NCBI GenBank assembly: GCA_045810625.1
Contig: JBJMVQ010000001.1
Span: forward strand, 1 to 24,338
DNA length: 24,338 nucleotides
Direction: 5' to 3'
Origin: JACQFZ01 sp045810625
Lineage (GTDB): Bacteria > Pseudomonadota > Gammaproteobacteria > Acidiferrobacterales > Sulfurifustaceae
Shown here: positions 15,920-23,077 of the stretch, one piece after another
Layout of the letters: the number at the start of each line of letters is the position of its first letter
Position numbering within the stretch: position 1 is the first letter of the stretch
Notes under the pieces: model-generated
The model's input: the letters and a program-made list of their open reading frames with translations, nothing else
Told to the model about the DNA's origin: nothing
The model's database searches: none
Program-made: the position numbers and the translations under genes

Positions 15920-16672
15920 CTACCGTACGGCGCGCGCACTTCGCTCCGACAACGGCATGCGTTCGAGCTTGCAGCCGGTCGCGTCGCAGCGCAGCACGCT
16001 GCCGTGCTCGTACCAGTCGCCGAGTACGATGCGCCGGGCGGGCGCGCCGTCGAGATCGAAAACATGCTCGGCCGGCCGATGCGTGTGCCCATGAATCAGC
16101 TGGCGTACGCCGTGGGTGCGCATCGCATCGGCGACGGCCGCGGGCGTGACGTCCATGATCTCCGCCGCTTTCTGCGCGGTCGAGCGTTGGCTCTCTTCGC
16201 GCGCGCCGCGCGCGAGGCGTTCGCGTTCGGCGAGCGGTTTCGCCAGAAAATCGCGCTGCCAGCGTTCGTCACGAACCATTTTGCGAAACGCGAGATAGCC
16301 CACGTCGTCGAGGCACAGTGTGTCGCCGTGCATGAGGAGTGTGGGCGTGTCGTAGAGATCGATGCGCGTCGGATCGGGCAGCAACCGGCAGCCGCTCGCG
16401 CGTGCGAACCGTTCGCCGACGAGAAAATCGCGATTGCCGTGCATGAAGTAAGTCGGCGTGCCGGCGTCAACGACGGCTCGTAGCGCCGCGACGATCGGTT
16501 GGTACTCCGCTTGCTCGACGGCGTCATCACCGATCCAGTATTCGAAGAAATCGCCGAGGATGTAGAGCGCCTCCGCTCCGCGTGCCTCGCGCACGAGGAA
16601 GTCGAAAAAGAGCTCGTTGATGGCCGGGCGGGCGGCGGTGAGATGCAGATCGGAAATGAAGAGCGTCGTCAT
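15920..16672 (-). CDS. lpxH: UDP-2,3-diacylglucosamine diphosphatase
   Basis: LpxH hydrolyses UDP-2,3-diacylglucosamine to lipid X, the fourth step of lipid A synthesis, at the inner face of the cytoplasmic membrane. The 250-residue calcineurin-like enzyme has its di-manganese ligands in order: Asp8 and His10 (ISDLHL), Asp41 (LGDFFEYWIGDD), Asn80 (HGNRDF), then HGDTLCLDD and HGHTHRP. ATG 16672 (MTTLFISDLHL) is the family start; a TTG two codons earlier is not needed. It follows ppiB by 16 bases on the same strand, an arrangement also known from Pseudomonas. LpxH rather than LpxI fits a beta- or gammaproteobacterium and implies a lipid A outer membrane. Confidence 0.96.
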   Translation of the reverse strand: MTTLFISDLHLTAARPAINELFFDFLVREARGAEALYILGDFFEYWIGDDAVEQAEYQPIVAALRAVVDAGTPTYFMHGNRDFLVGERFARASGCRLLPDPTRIDLYDTPTLLMHGDTLCLDDVGYLAFRKMVRDERWQRDFLAKPLAERERLARGAREESQRSTAQKAAEIMDVTPAAVADAMRTHGVRQLIHGHTHRPAEHVFDLDGAPARRIVLGDWYEHGSVLRCDATGCKLERMPLSERSARAVR

Positions 16673-16688
16673 CGGCAAGAGCCGGCCG

Positions 16689-17198
16689 TTACTTGACGTT
16701 CACGACGTGGAACGTCTCGATGATCATGTCGGAGACCGGCACGTCCTTGAAACCGAGCCGCCCGCCGGTCGGCACGCCTTTGATCTTGTCGACCACCTGC
16801 ATGCCATCGATCACTTTGCCGAAGACGCAATAACCCCAACCCGCGGGCGTCGGCGCCGTGTAGTTCAGAAAATCGTTGTCGACGACGTTGATGAAGAATT
16901 GGCTCGTCGCCGAATGCGGGTCGCTCGTGCGCGCCATGGCGACGCTGCCGCGCGTGTTGCGCAGTCCGTTGTTCGCTTCGTTCTCGATCGGCGGGCGGCC
17001 GAGCTTCTGTTGCATGCCCGGCATGAAACCGCCGCCTTGGATGACGAAGTTGTCGATCACGCGATGGAAGATCGTGCCTTCGTAAAAACCTTCGCGGCCG
17101 TATTGCAGAAAGTTCTCGACGGTCTTCGGGGCCTTCTCCGGAAACAGCTCGAGAATGATGGTCCCGACGTTGGTCTTAAGATGAATCAGCGGATGCAC
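16689..17198 (-). CDS. ppiB: peptidyl-prolyl cis-trans isomerase, cyclophilin type
   Basis: A 169-residue single-domain cyclophilin without a signal peptide, so a cytoplasmic PpiB-type folding catalyst. The sequence has the active-site FHRVIDNFVIQGGGF (catalytic Arg in FHR), FFINVVDNDFLNY and WGYCVFGKVIDGM. The start is GTG 17198 (MHPLIHLKTNVG); a nearby ATG at 17212 is out of frame. No strong Shine-Dalgarno is evident. It is divergent from gltX across a 164-base gap, in which I see no clear promoter for either gene, and probably leads the ppiB-lpxH transcript. Confidence 0.96.
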   Translation of the reverse strand: MHPLIHLKTNVGTIILELFPEKAPKTVENFLQYGREGFYEGTIFHRVIDNFVIQGGGFMPGMQQKLGRPPIENEANNGLRNTRGSVAMARTSDPHSATSQFFINVVDNDFLNYTAPTPAGWGYCVFGKVIDGMQVVDKIKGVPTGGRLGFKDVPVSDMIIETFHVVNVK

Positions 17199-17362
17199 GC
17201 GTGGCGGTCCATTTCCGTGAGTTTAGCCGAGCATTGGGCGGCGACCTCGCGGTCGGTTGCAGTGCGTGGTGTCCGCCTGCCCGCGCATTCTGACGGTCGC
17301 GCCATGCCGTTGCAACCTGCGGACTTCGCGCCTTCCCGGGAATTCCGTTACCATTCGCGGGT

Positions 17363-18814
17363 ATGACTCTTTCGTCTTTGAAGACGCGTTTTGCGCCAAG
17401 CCCGACCGGCTGGTTGCATCTCGGGAATATCCGCACTGCCTTGTTCAACCACCTCCTGGCAAAGGGGGCGTCGGGCGGTGTGTTCCTGCTGCGTATCGAG
17501 GATACCGATGCGATGCGCGGCCACGAGCAATACACCCGGGCGCTAATGCAGGATCTCGAATGGCTGGGTCTCGGTTGGGACGAGGGACCCGCGCGCGGCG
17601 GCTCGGCCGGACCATACGAGCAGTCGCAGCGCGGCCCGGTCTACGCGACTTATTTCGCCCAGCTCGAAACACGCGGCCTCGCTTACCCGTGCTTCTGTAC
17701 CGAGCATGAGCTCAAGGTCGAGCGCAAAACCCAGCTTGCGGCCGGCCAGCCGCCGCGTTATTCGGGAAAGTGCCGGCGTCTGACCGCGGCCGAGGTGGCC
17801 GAGCGACGCTCCCGCGGATTGCCGGCGACGTTGCGGTTTCGCGTCGCCGAGGATCGGAGCGTCGAGTTCGAGGACCGCGTGCGGGGACCGCAGCGCTTTG
17901 CCACCTCCGACATCGGCGATTTCGTCATCCGTCGCTCAGATGGCACGCCGGCGTTTTTCTTCTGCAATGCCGTGGACGACGCGCTGATGGGCGTGACGCT
18001 CGTCGTGCGCGGCGAAGATCATCTGACCAATACGCCGCGGCAGCTACTGCTCCTCCAGGCACTGGGACTCCGCGCGCCGCACTACGCCCATATCCCGCTC
18101 GTGGTCGGGAGCGACGGGGCGCCGCTCTCCAAACGCACCGGGAGCAAGTCAGTGCAGGAGTTGCGCGACGGAGGATTTCTCCCCGCCGCCATCAATAACT
18201 ACCTGGCCCGCGTCGGCCATACTTATGAAGAGCATCATCTGCTTCCGCATGCCGAGCTCGCGGCGCGTTTCGATCTCGCGCGCGTGCACCATTCCCCCGC
18301 GCGCTTTGACGAGACGCAGCTGCTGCACTGGCAGCGCGAGGCGATTATGCAATTGCAGCCGGCGGACTTTTGGAAATGGGCTGGTGATGAAGTGCGTCGT
18401 TTGGTACCTCCCCCAAAACACGGCGCGTTTATTGAAGCAGTACGTGGAAACATCATGTTCCCGCACGACGTCCAGGATTGGGCGCGGATAATTTTTGAAT
18501 CCGAGACGATTCCGATGAGCGGAGAAGCACGGGACTTGCTTGAAGCTGAGGCGGAGAGTGGCAGCTTTCAACGTTTTATTCAGGCGATGAGCGCGATTGA
18601 TTGGAACGAAAATAGATTTGGTAAAGAGTTCCCTTTCGATCTTGCTCCGAAGAAGTCGTTTCCTCTAATACGCGCGGCATTGACCGGCAGAAAGCGCGGG
18701 CCTGAAATGTGGCGGCTTCTAGGATTACTTGGGGAGCATTATGTGCGCGCCCGCCTCAATGCGGCGGAAGAAATGTTGGTGTCGCTCCGACAGAAAACTA
18801 GCCGTTCGCCCTGA
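17363..18814 (+). CDS. gltX: glutamyl-tRNA synthetase, compositionally mosaic
   Basis: A 483-residue class I synthetase that charges tRNA(Glu), and possibly tRNA(Gln) where GlnRS is absent. The ATP-site motif is HLGN at residues 19-22, followed by FLLRIEDTD. The CFC...YSGKC cluster could bind zinc, and the KMSKS-type loop is LSKRTGSKS at 255-263. The C-terminal anticodon-binding part includes FPLIRAALTGRKRGPEMWRL. Base use changes within the gene: by hand count, 17761-17880 plus 18001-18060 is about 69% GC, while 18361-18780 is 52%. The stop codon and last three residues lie inside a dispersed repeat. No Shine-Dalgarno is apparent before the ATG. The gene occupies the glnS position of the Pseudomonas lpxH-ppiB-glnS-cysS cluster. 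Confidence 0.95.
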   Translation: MTLSSLKTRFAPSPTGWLHLGNIRTALFNHLLAKGASGGVFLLRIEDTDAMRGHEQYTRALMQDLEWLGLGWDEGPARGGSAGPYEQSQRGPVYATYFAQLETRGLAYPCFCTEHELKVERKTQLAAGQPPRYSGKCRRLTAAEVAERRSRGLPATLRFRVAEDRSVEFEDRVRGPQRFATSDIGDFVIRRSDGTPAFFFCNAVDDALMGVTLVVRGEDHLTNTPRQLLLLQALGLRAPHYAHIPLVVGSDGAPLSKRTGSKSVQELRDGGFLPAAINNYLARVGHTYEEHHLLPHAELAARFDLARVHHSPARFDETQLLHWQREAIMQLQPADFWKWAGDEVRRLVPPPKHGAFIEAVRGNIMFPHDVQDWARIIFESETIPMSGEARDLLEAEAESGSFQRFIQAMSAIDWNENRFGKEFPFDLAPKKSFPLIRAALTGRKRGPEMWRLLGLLGEHYVRARLNAAEEMLVSLRQKTSRSP

Positions 18815-18832
18815 GCTTGTCGAAGGGCGAAC
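18804..18832. repeat. left copy of dispersed palindromic repeat
   Basis: GTTCGCCCT (18804-18812) and AGGGCGAAC (18824-18832) form a perfect 9-bp inverted repeat around GAGCTTGTCGA. The CTTCGACAAGCTCAGG core is a very common dispersed repeat in environmental bacterial genomes. The gltX TGA (18812-18814) lies inside it. Its first 26 bases (18804-18829) are the exact reverse complement of 19172-19197 beyond the next gene. Confidence 0.9.
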
Positions 18833-18844
18833 TCGACAAAAGCG

Positions 18845-19219
18845 ATGAGCTTCTACGTTTACATCCTTCAATGCGCCGATGGCAGCTTCTATACCGGACA
18901 TACGGATAATCTTGAAAGGCGGCTGTATGAGCATTCGTCCGGCACTGCGCATTCATATACAGCGGCAAGACAACCGACAAAGCTCGTCTACTGCAGAACA
19001 TTTGAAACGCGTCTGGAAGCATTGGCCGCGGAACGTCAGATCAAAGGCTGGAGTCACGCCAAAAAGAAAGCCATGATTGCCGGTGACTGGGCTGAAGTCT
19101 CGCGACTTGCACAATCGAGAAACGAGCGCCCTTCGACAAGCCTGTCCCGAGCGCAGTTGACGGGCTCAGGGCGCCCTTCGACAAGCTCAGGGCGAACGGA
19201 TGAAAAGCTTTCGACGTGA
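18845..19219 (+). CDS. GIY-YIG nuclease family protein
   Basis: A 124-residue protein; residues 1-80 form one GIY-YIG nuclease domain of the small, stand-alone (UPF0213/YhbQ-like) type. The two motif strands are FYVYILQ (residues 3-9) and FYTGHTDNLERRLYEH (15-30). Catalytic candidates are Tyr6, Tyr16, Arg25, His30 and Glu63 (AAERQIKGW), so the domain looks intact. There is no DNA-binding domain. Residues 95-124 (from RPSTSLS to the end) are translated from repeat sequence and are probably an accidental tail. GC is about 49% over 18841-18960 by hand count, well below the neighbourhood. No good ribosome site precedes the ATG. The cellular role is unknown; DNA repair or mobility are possible. 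Confidence 0.88.
   Translation: MSFYVYILQCADGSFYTGHTDNLERRLYEHSSGTAHSYTAARQPTKLVYCRTFETRLEALAAERQIKGWSHAKKKAMIAGDWAEVSRLAQSRNERPSTSLSRAQLTGSGRPSTSSGRTDEKLST
19126..19197. repeat. right copies of the dispersed repeat, longer variant then core
   Basis: A variant copy starts at 19126 (GCGCCCTTCGACAAG), continues with CCTGTCCCGAGCGCAG and ends in GGGCTCAGGGCG. It is joined directly to a core copy at 19171-19197 that ends AGCTCAGGGCGAAC. The core is in inverted orientation to the copy at 18804-18832, and 26 bases match perfectly. Both copies are within the 3' end of the GIY-YIG reading frame. Confidence 0.9.
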
Positions 19220-19246
19220 CGTCCGAAAAACGATGTTAACTCGCAC

Positions 19247-20668
19247 ATGCTTCACATATACAACAGCCTGACACGCCGGGAAGAGTCGTTCACGCCGCTC
19301 ACCCCCGGCAAGGTCCGCCTCTACGCTTGCGGCATGACGGTGTACGACTACATGCACGTCGGCCATGCCCGCGTGTGGATCGTGTTCGATGTCGTGGTTC
19401 GCTACCTGCGGGCGCGCGGCTACGAGGTCGAGTACGTGCGCAACATTACGGATATCGACGACAAGATTATTAAGCGTGCAGCGGAGCGCGGTGAGAATAT
19501 CGCGCAGCTGACGACGCGCTACATCGACGCGCTGCACGAGGACGAGCGTGCGCTCGGCCTGCTCGCGCCGAATCACGAACCGCGTGCGACGCATCACATC
19601 GGCGAAATCGTCGACATGATCCGCGCCCTCGTGGATCGCGGCTATACCTACCGCGCGGCGAATGGCGACGTCTATTACCGCGTCCGCCGGTTCCCGTCTT
19701 ACGGCGCGCTGTCCGGGCAGTCGCCGGACGATCTCCGCGCCGGTGCGCGTATCGAAGTCGGCGAAGCGAAAGAAGACCCGCTCGACTTTGTATTATGGAA
19801 GGCGGCAAAGGCGAGCGAGCCGAGCTGGCCTTCGCCTTGGGGTCCGGGGCGACCGGGCTGGCATATCGAGTGCTCGGCGATGTCGACGAAATGTTTGGGC
19901 GAGCACTTCGACATCCACGGCGGCGGCATGGATCTCAAATTCCCGCACCATGAAAACGAGATCGCCCAGAGCGAAGCCGCGACCGGTCACAAGTTCGTGA
20001 ACTACTGGATGCACGTCGGCTTCGTGCGCGTGAATCAGGAGAAGATGTCGAAGTCGCTCGGCAACTTTTTCACGGTACGCGAAGTACTGGGCAAGTTCGC
20101 GCCGGAGGTACTGCGCTACTTTATTTTGACGAGCCACTACCGCAGCCCGCTCGATTATTCGGATCAGCAGCTCGAAGCTGCGAAGCGCGCAATGGATGGA
20201 TACTATCTCGCACTGCGCGGGCTTTCGTCTTCCTCCCAGGGCGCGGGAGAGGACTACGCGCGCGCCTTCCACGAAGCGATGGAGCACGATTTTAATACGC
20301 CGAAAGCGTTCGCCACCCTGTCTGCTCTGACAGGGGAGATCAATCGGGCGAAGGCGTCAAACGACGCCGCCAGGGCTGCCGGTTTGGCTGCGACGCTAAA
20401 GACGCTCGGCGGCACCCTCGGTTTGCTGCAGCAGGATCCCGAGGAATATCTGCGTTGGCGGCCAAGCACGGTCGGCAGTGCGAGCGGCGGGGCAGCGGGC
20501 GCGTCCCATCCGTACGACGACGCACAGGTCGAAACGCTGATCGCGCAGCGTATTGCGGCGCGTAAAGCCAAGAACTATGCCGAGTCAGACCGGATTCGCG
20601 ATGAGCTGAAGCGAGCGGGTATCATCCTCGAGGACTCCGCCGCCGGTACGACGTGGCGCCGGGGCTGA
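19247..20668 (+). CDS. cysS: cysteinyl-tRNA synthetase
   Basis: Class I synthetase charging tRNA(Cys). The 473-residue product has Cys28 (YACGMTVYD), which in E. coli is one of four zinc ligands that discriminate cysteine from serine. The others lie in WHIECSAMS and in the HGGGMDLKFPHHENE segment. The ATP motifs are HVGH (37-40) and KMSKS (266-270, EKMSKSLGN). The C-terminal helical domain ends with the tRNA-contacting region around RKAKNYAESDRIRDELKRAG. Normal GC and codon use return here after the low-GC stretch upstream. It lies 27 bases after the GIY-YIG gene. Confidence 0.97.
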   Translation: MLHIYNSLTRREESFTPLTPGKVRLYACGMTVYDYMHVGHARVWIVFDVVVRYLRARGYEVEYVRNITDIDDKIIKRAAERGENIAQLTTRYIDALHEDERALGLLAPNHEPRATHHIGEIVDMIRALVDRGYTYRAANGDVYYRVRRFPSYGALSGQSPDDLRAGARIEVGEAKEDPLDFVLWKAAKASEPSWPSPWGPGRPGWHIECSAMSTKCLGEHFDIHGGGMDLKFPHHENEIAQSEAATGHKFVNYWMHVGFVRVNQEKMSKSLGNFFTVREVLGKFAPEVLRYFILTSHYRSPLDYSDQQLEAAKRAMDGYYLALRGLSSSSQGAGEDYARAFHEAMEHDFNTPKAFATLSALTGEINRAKASNDAARAAGLAATLKTLGGTLGLLQQDPEEYLRWRPSTVGSASGGAAGASHPYDDAQVETLIAQRIAARKAKNYAESDRIRDELKRAGIILEDSAAGTTWRRG

Positions 20669-20685
20669 AAAAGCCGCTATTTTTT
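20663..20685 (+). terminator. weak terminator after cysS
   Basis: GGCT (20663-20666) can pair with AGCC (20672-20675) around GAAAA, followed by GCTA and six T residues (20680-20685). The stem is only four pairs and overlaps the cysS stop codon, so termination would be inefficient at best. Confidence 0.3.
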
Positions 20686-20713
20686 GACTCGTGCTATTGA
20701 CCCTCCCCATACT
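20684..20713 (+). promoter_or_regulatory. candidate promoter for ilvI
   Basis: TTGACT (20684-20689) and CATACT (20708-20713) stand 18 bases apart in an AT-richer spacer. TTGACC at 20697-20702 with TAAGTT at 20721-20726 is an alternative with the same spacing. The 93-base spacer is too short for a classic ilv attenuator, and I see no leader peptide rich in Leu, Val or Ile. Confidence 0.35.
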
Positions 20714-20761
20714 TATTAAGTAAGTTCTGTAGTTATCCCAACCGAAAGAAGGGCGCTACGA

Positions 20762-22516
20762 GTGCCCGCTTCTGAGGCAACCGTGGAACTGACTGGCGCC
20801 GAAATTTTTATCCGCTGTCTTCAAGACGAGGGAGTCGAATACATATTCGGCTACCCGGGTGGCGCTGCGCTCCACATCTACGACGCGCTCTATAAGCAGA
20901 ACAAGGTCAAGCACATTCTCGTGCGCCATGAGCAGGGCGCCGCGCATGCCGCGGACGGCTACGCGCGCGCAACCGGCCGGCCGGGCTGCGTGCTCGTCAC
21001 CTCGGGCCCGGGCGTCACGAACACCGTCACCGGTATTGCGACGGCGTATATGGATTCGGCTCCGCTCGTCGTTTTCAGCGGGCAGGTTTCGACGAAGTAC
21101 ATCGGACAAGACGCGTTCCAGGAATGCGACGCGGTCGGTATTACGCGCCCGTGCGTGAAGCACAACTTCCTGGTCAAGGATGTGCGCGACCTCGCCGATA
21201 CTATTAAGAAAGCCTTCTACATCGCGACCACCGGCCGTCCCGGCCCGGTGCTGGTCGACATTCCGAAAGACGTCACCGCGCACCGCACGGCGTATCAGTA
21301 CCCGAAGAGCGTGCAGATGCGCTCGTACAGCCCGGTCACGAAGGGCCATCCGGGCCAGATCAAGAAAGCCGTCGACGTGATTCTGTCGGCGAAGCGCCCG
21401 ATGGTGTACACGGGCGGCGGGATCGTCATGGACAACGCCGCCGAAGAGCTGACCGAATTCGTGCGCCTGCTCGGTTTTCCGTGCACGAACACGCTCATGG
21501 GCCTCGGTGGTTTTCCCGCCACCGATCCGCTGTTCGTCGGCATGCTCGGCATGCACGGCACGTACGAAGCCAATATGGCGATGCACGAATGCGACGTGCT
21601 GATCGCGATCGGCGCGCGCTTCGACGATCGCGTCACCGGCGACGTCGAGAAATTCTGCCCGCACGCCCGCGTCATTCACATCGACGTCGATCCCACGTCC
21701 ATCTCGAAGAACGTCACGGCGGAAATTCCGATTGTCGGCTCCGCAAAGTCCGTGCTGGAAGACATGATCCGGCTGATCAAGAACGCGAAGCAGCGGCCGG
21801 ACGCCGCGGCGCTCGCCTCCTGGTGGCGGCAGATCGACGCGTGGCGTGCGCTCAATTGCCTCGATTACGACCGACGCAGCGAGCTGATCAAGCCGCAATT
21901 CGTCCTGGAGAAACTCTACGCGGCGACGCAAGGCGACGCCTTCGTTACCTCCGACGTTGGTCAGCATCAGATGTGGGCGGCGCAGTTTTATAAGTTCGAC
22001 AAACCGCGCCGCTGGATCAATTCGGGCGGCCTCGGGACCATGGGGTTCGGGCTGCCGGCGGCTATCGGCGTGCAGCTCGCGTACCCGCAGAGCACGGTGT
22101 GCTGCGTCACGGGTGAAGCGTCGATCCAGATGTGCATCCAGGAGCTGTCGACCTGCAAGCAGTACGACCTGCCGATCAAGATCATCAATCTGAACAACCG
22201 CTACATGGGCATGGTGCGGCAGTGGCAGGAGTTCTTCTACGACCGCCGCTATTCGCACTCCTACATGGATGCGCTGCCGGACTTCGTGCAGCTCGCGCAA
22301 GCCTACGGCCATGTCGGAATGCGCATCGACAAGCCGGGCGACGTCGAAGGCGCCATCAAAGAAGCGCTGCAAGCCAAAGATAAGCTCGTGTTCCTCGATT
22401 TCATTACCGATCAGACGGAAAACGTCTATCCGATGATCGAAGCCGGCCGCGGTCACCACGAGATGCAGCTCGCGCCGCGCCTGGCGGTGGTGTCGACCGA
22501 GCGGGAGCTCGCCTGA
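20762..22516 (+). CDS. ilvI: acetolactate synthase, large (catalytic) subunit
   Basis: ThDP-, Mg- and FAD-dependent enzyme that condenses two pyruvates, or pyruvate with 2-oxobutyrate, in valine, leucine and isoleucine synthesis. The 584-residue product has the ThDP-activating Glu57 (RHEQGAAHAADGYARATG), the FAD-domain FDDRVTGDVEKF, and the C-terminal ThDP motif from Gly451-Glu452 (TGEASIQM) to Asn478-Asn479 (NLNNRYMGMVRQWQEF). GE replaces the usual GD of that motif; related beta- and gammaproteobacterial enzymes also have it, as far as I recall, so it is not a defect. The start is GTG 20762 with AAGAAGGG eight bases before. The TGA overlaps the ilvH ATG by one base. Confidence 0.97.
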   Translation: MPASEATVELTGAEIFIRCLQDEGVEYIFGYPGGAALHIYDALYKQNKVKHILVRHEQGAAHAADGYARATGRPGCVLVTSGPGVTNTVTGIATAYMDSAPLVVFSGQVSTKYIGQDAFQECDAVGITRPCVKHNFLVKDVRDLADTIKKAFYIATTGRPGPVLVDIPKDVTAHRTAYQYPKSVQMRSYSPVTKGHPGQIKKAVDVILSAKRPMVYTGGGIVMDNAAEELTEFVRLLGFPCTNTLMGLGGFPATDPLFVGMLGMHGTYEANMAMHECDVLIAIGARFDDRVTGDVEKFCPHARVIHIDVDPTSISKNVTAEIPIVGSAKSVLEDMIRLIKNAKQRPDAAALASWWRQIDAWRALNCLDYDRRSELIKPQFVLEKLYAATQGDAFVTSDVGQHQMWAAQFYKFDKPRRWINSGGLGTMGFGLPAAIGVQLAYPQSTVCCVTGEASIQMCIQELSTCKQYDLPIKIINLNNRYMGMVRQWQEFFYDRRYSHSYMDALPDFVQLAQAYGHVGMRIDKPGDVEGAIKEALQAKDKLVFLDFITDQTENVYPMIEAGRGHHEMQLAPRLAVVSTERELA

Positions 22517-23055
22517 TGCGGCACATCATTTCCATGCTGCTCGAGAACGAATCCGGCGCGTTGTCGCGCGTTGCCGGTCTTTTCTCCGCGCGCGGTTACA
22601 ATATCGAATCGCTGAGCGTCGCGCCGACCGAAGATCCGACGCTATCGCGCATGACGCTCGTCACCGTCGGCTCGGACGAAATCATCGAGCAGATCACGAA
22701 GCAGCTGAACAAGCTCGTCGACGTCGTGAAGCTGCAGGACCTGACCGAGGGTTTGCACATCGAGCGCGAAATGCTGCTGATCAAGGTCAGCGCGGCGGGC
22801 GCGATGCGGGAAGAGGTGAAGCGGCTGGTGGATATCTTCCGCGGCCGCATCATCGACGTCGCCGAGCGCGCGTACACGATCGAGATGACCGGCAATAGCG
22901 CCAAGCTCGATGCGTTTATCGAAGCCGTGCGCGCCGCCGGTATTGTCGAAGTCGTGCGCTCCGGTCCGCTCGGCATCGCGCGCGGCGAAAAAGGACTGCG
23001 AGTGGAAGATAAGCAGAATAGCGCGGCCCCGAAGGCGGCCGTCGCATCGTCATGA
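22516..23055 (+). CDS. ilvH: acetolactate synthase, small (regulatory) subunit
   Basis: Regulatory partner of the large subunit; it stimulates activity and confers valine feedback inhibition in known IlvH proteins. The 179-residue product begins with an ACT domain (about residues 2-76: RHIISMLLENESGALSRVAG, RGYNIESLSVAPTEDPTLSR). The conserved C-terminal domain follows (LIKVSAAGAMREEVKRLVDI, FRGRIIDV). A short polar tail from about residue 160 (EDKQNSAAPKAAVASS) is not conserved. The TGATG junction with ilvI suggests that both subunits are made in balance; ilvC follows after 22 bases. Confidence 0.97.
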   Translation: MRHIISMLLENESGALSRVAGLFSARGYNIESLSVAPTEDPTLSRMTLVTVGSDEIIEQITKQLNKLVDVVKLQDLTEGLHIEREMLLIKVSAAGAMREEVKRLVDIFRGRIIDVAERAYTIEMTGNSAKLDAFIEAVRAAGIVEVVRSGPLGIARGEKGLRVEDKQNSAAPKAAVASS

Positions 23056-23077
23056 GACCGATGAGGCATAAAACGAA

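Noticed and set aside
20669..20761. Possible ilv attenuator leader
   Set aside because: The spacer is only 93 bases and contains no short frame rich in branched-chain codons followed by alternative hairpins.
22109..22117. Asp to Glu change in the ThDP motif of acetolactate synthase (GE instead of GD)
   Set aside because: As far as I recall this is normal for a subfamily of proteobacterial enzymes; Glu can still hold the metal, and all other motifs are intact.
20756..22459. 567-codon open frame antisense to ilvI, and similar long antisense frames such as 2225-3364 (minus)
   Set aside because: Both lie entirely inside well-identified genes. Long reverse frames are expected in GC-rich genes with strong third-position bias, and the translations have no recognisable domains.
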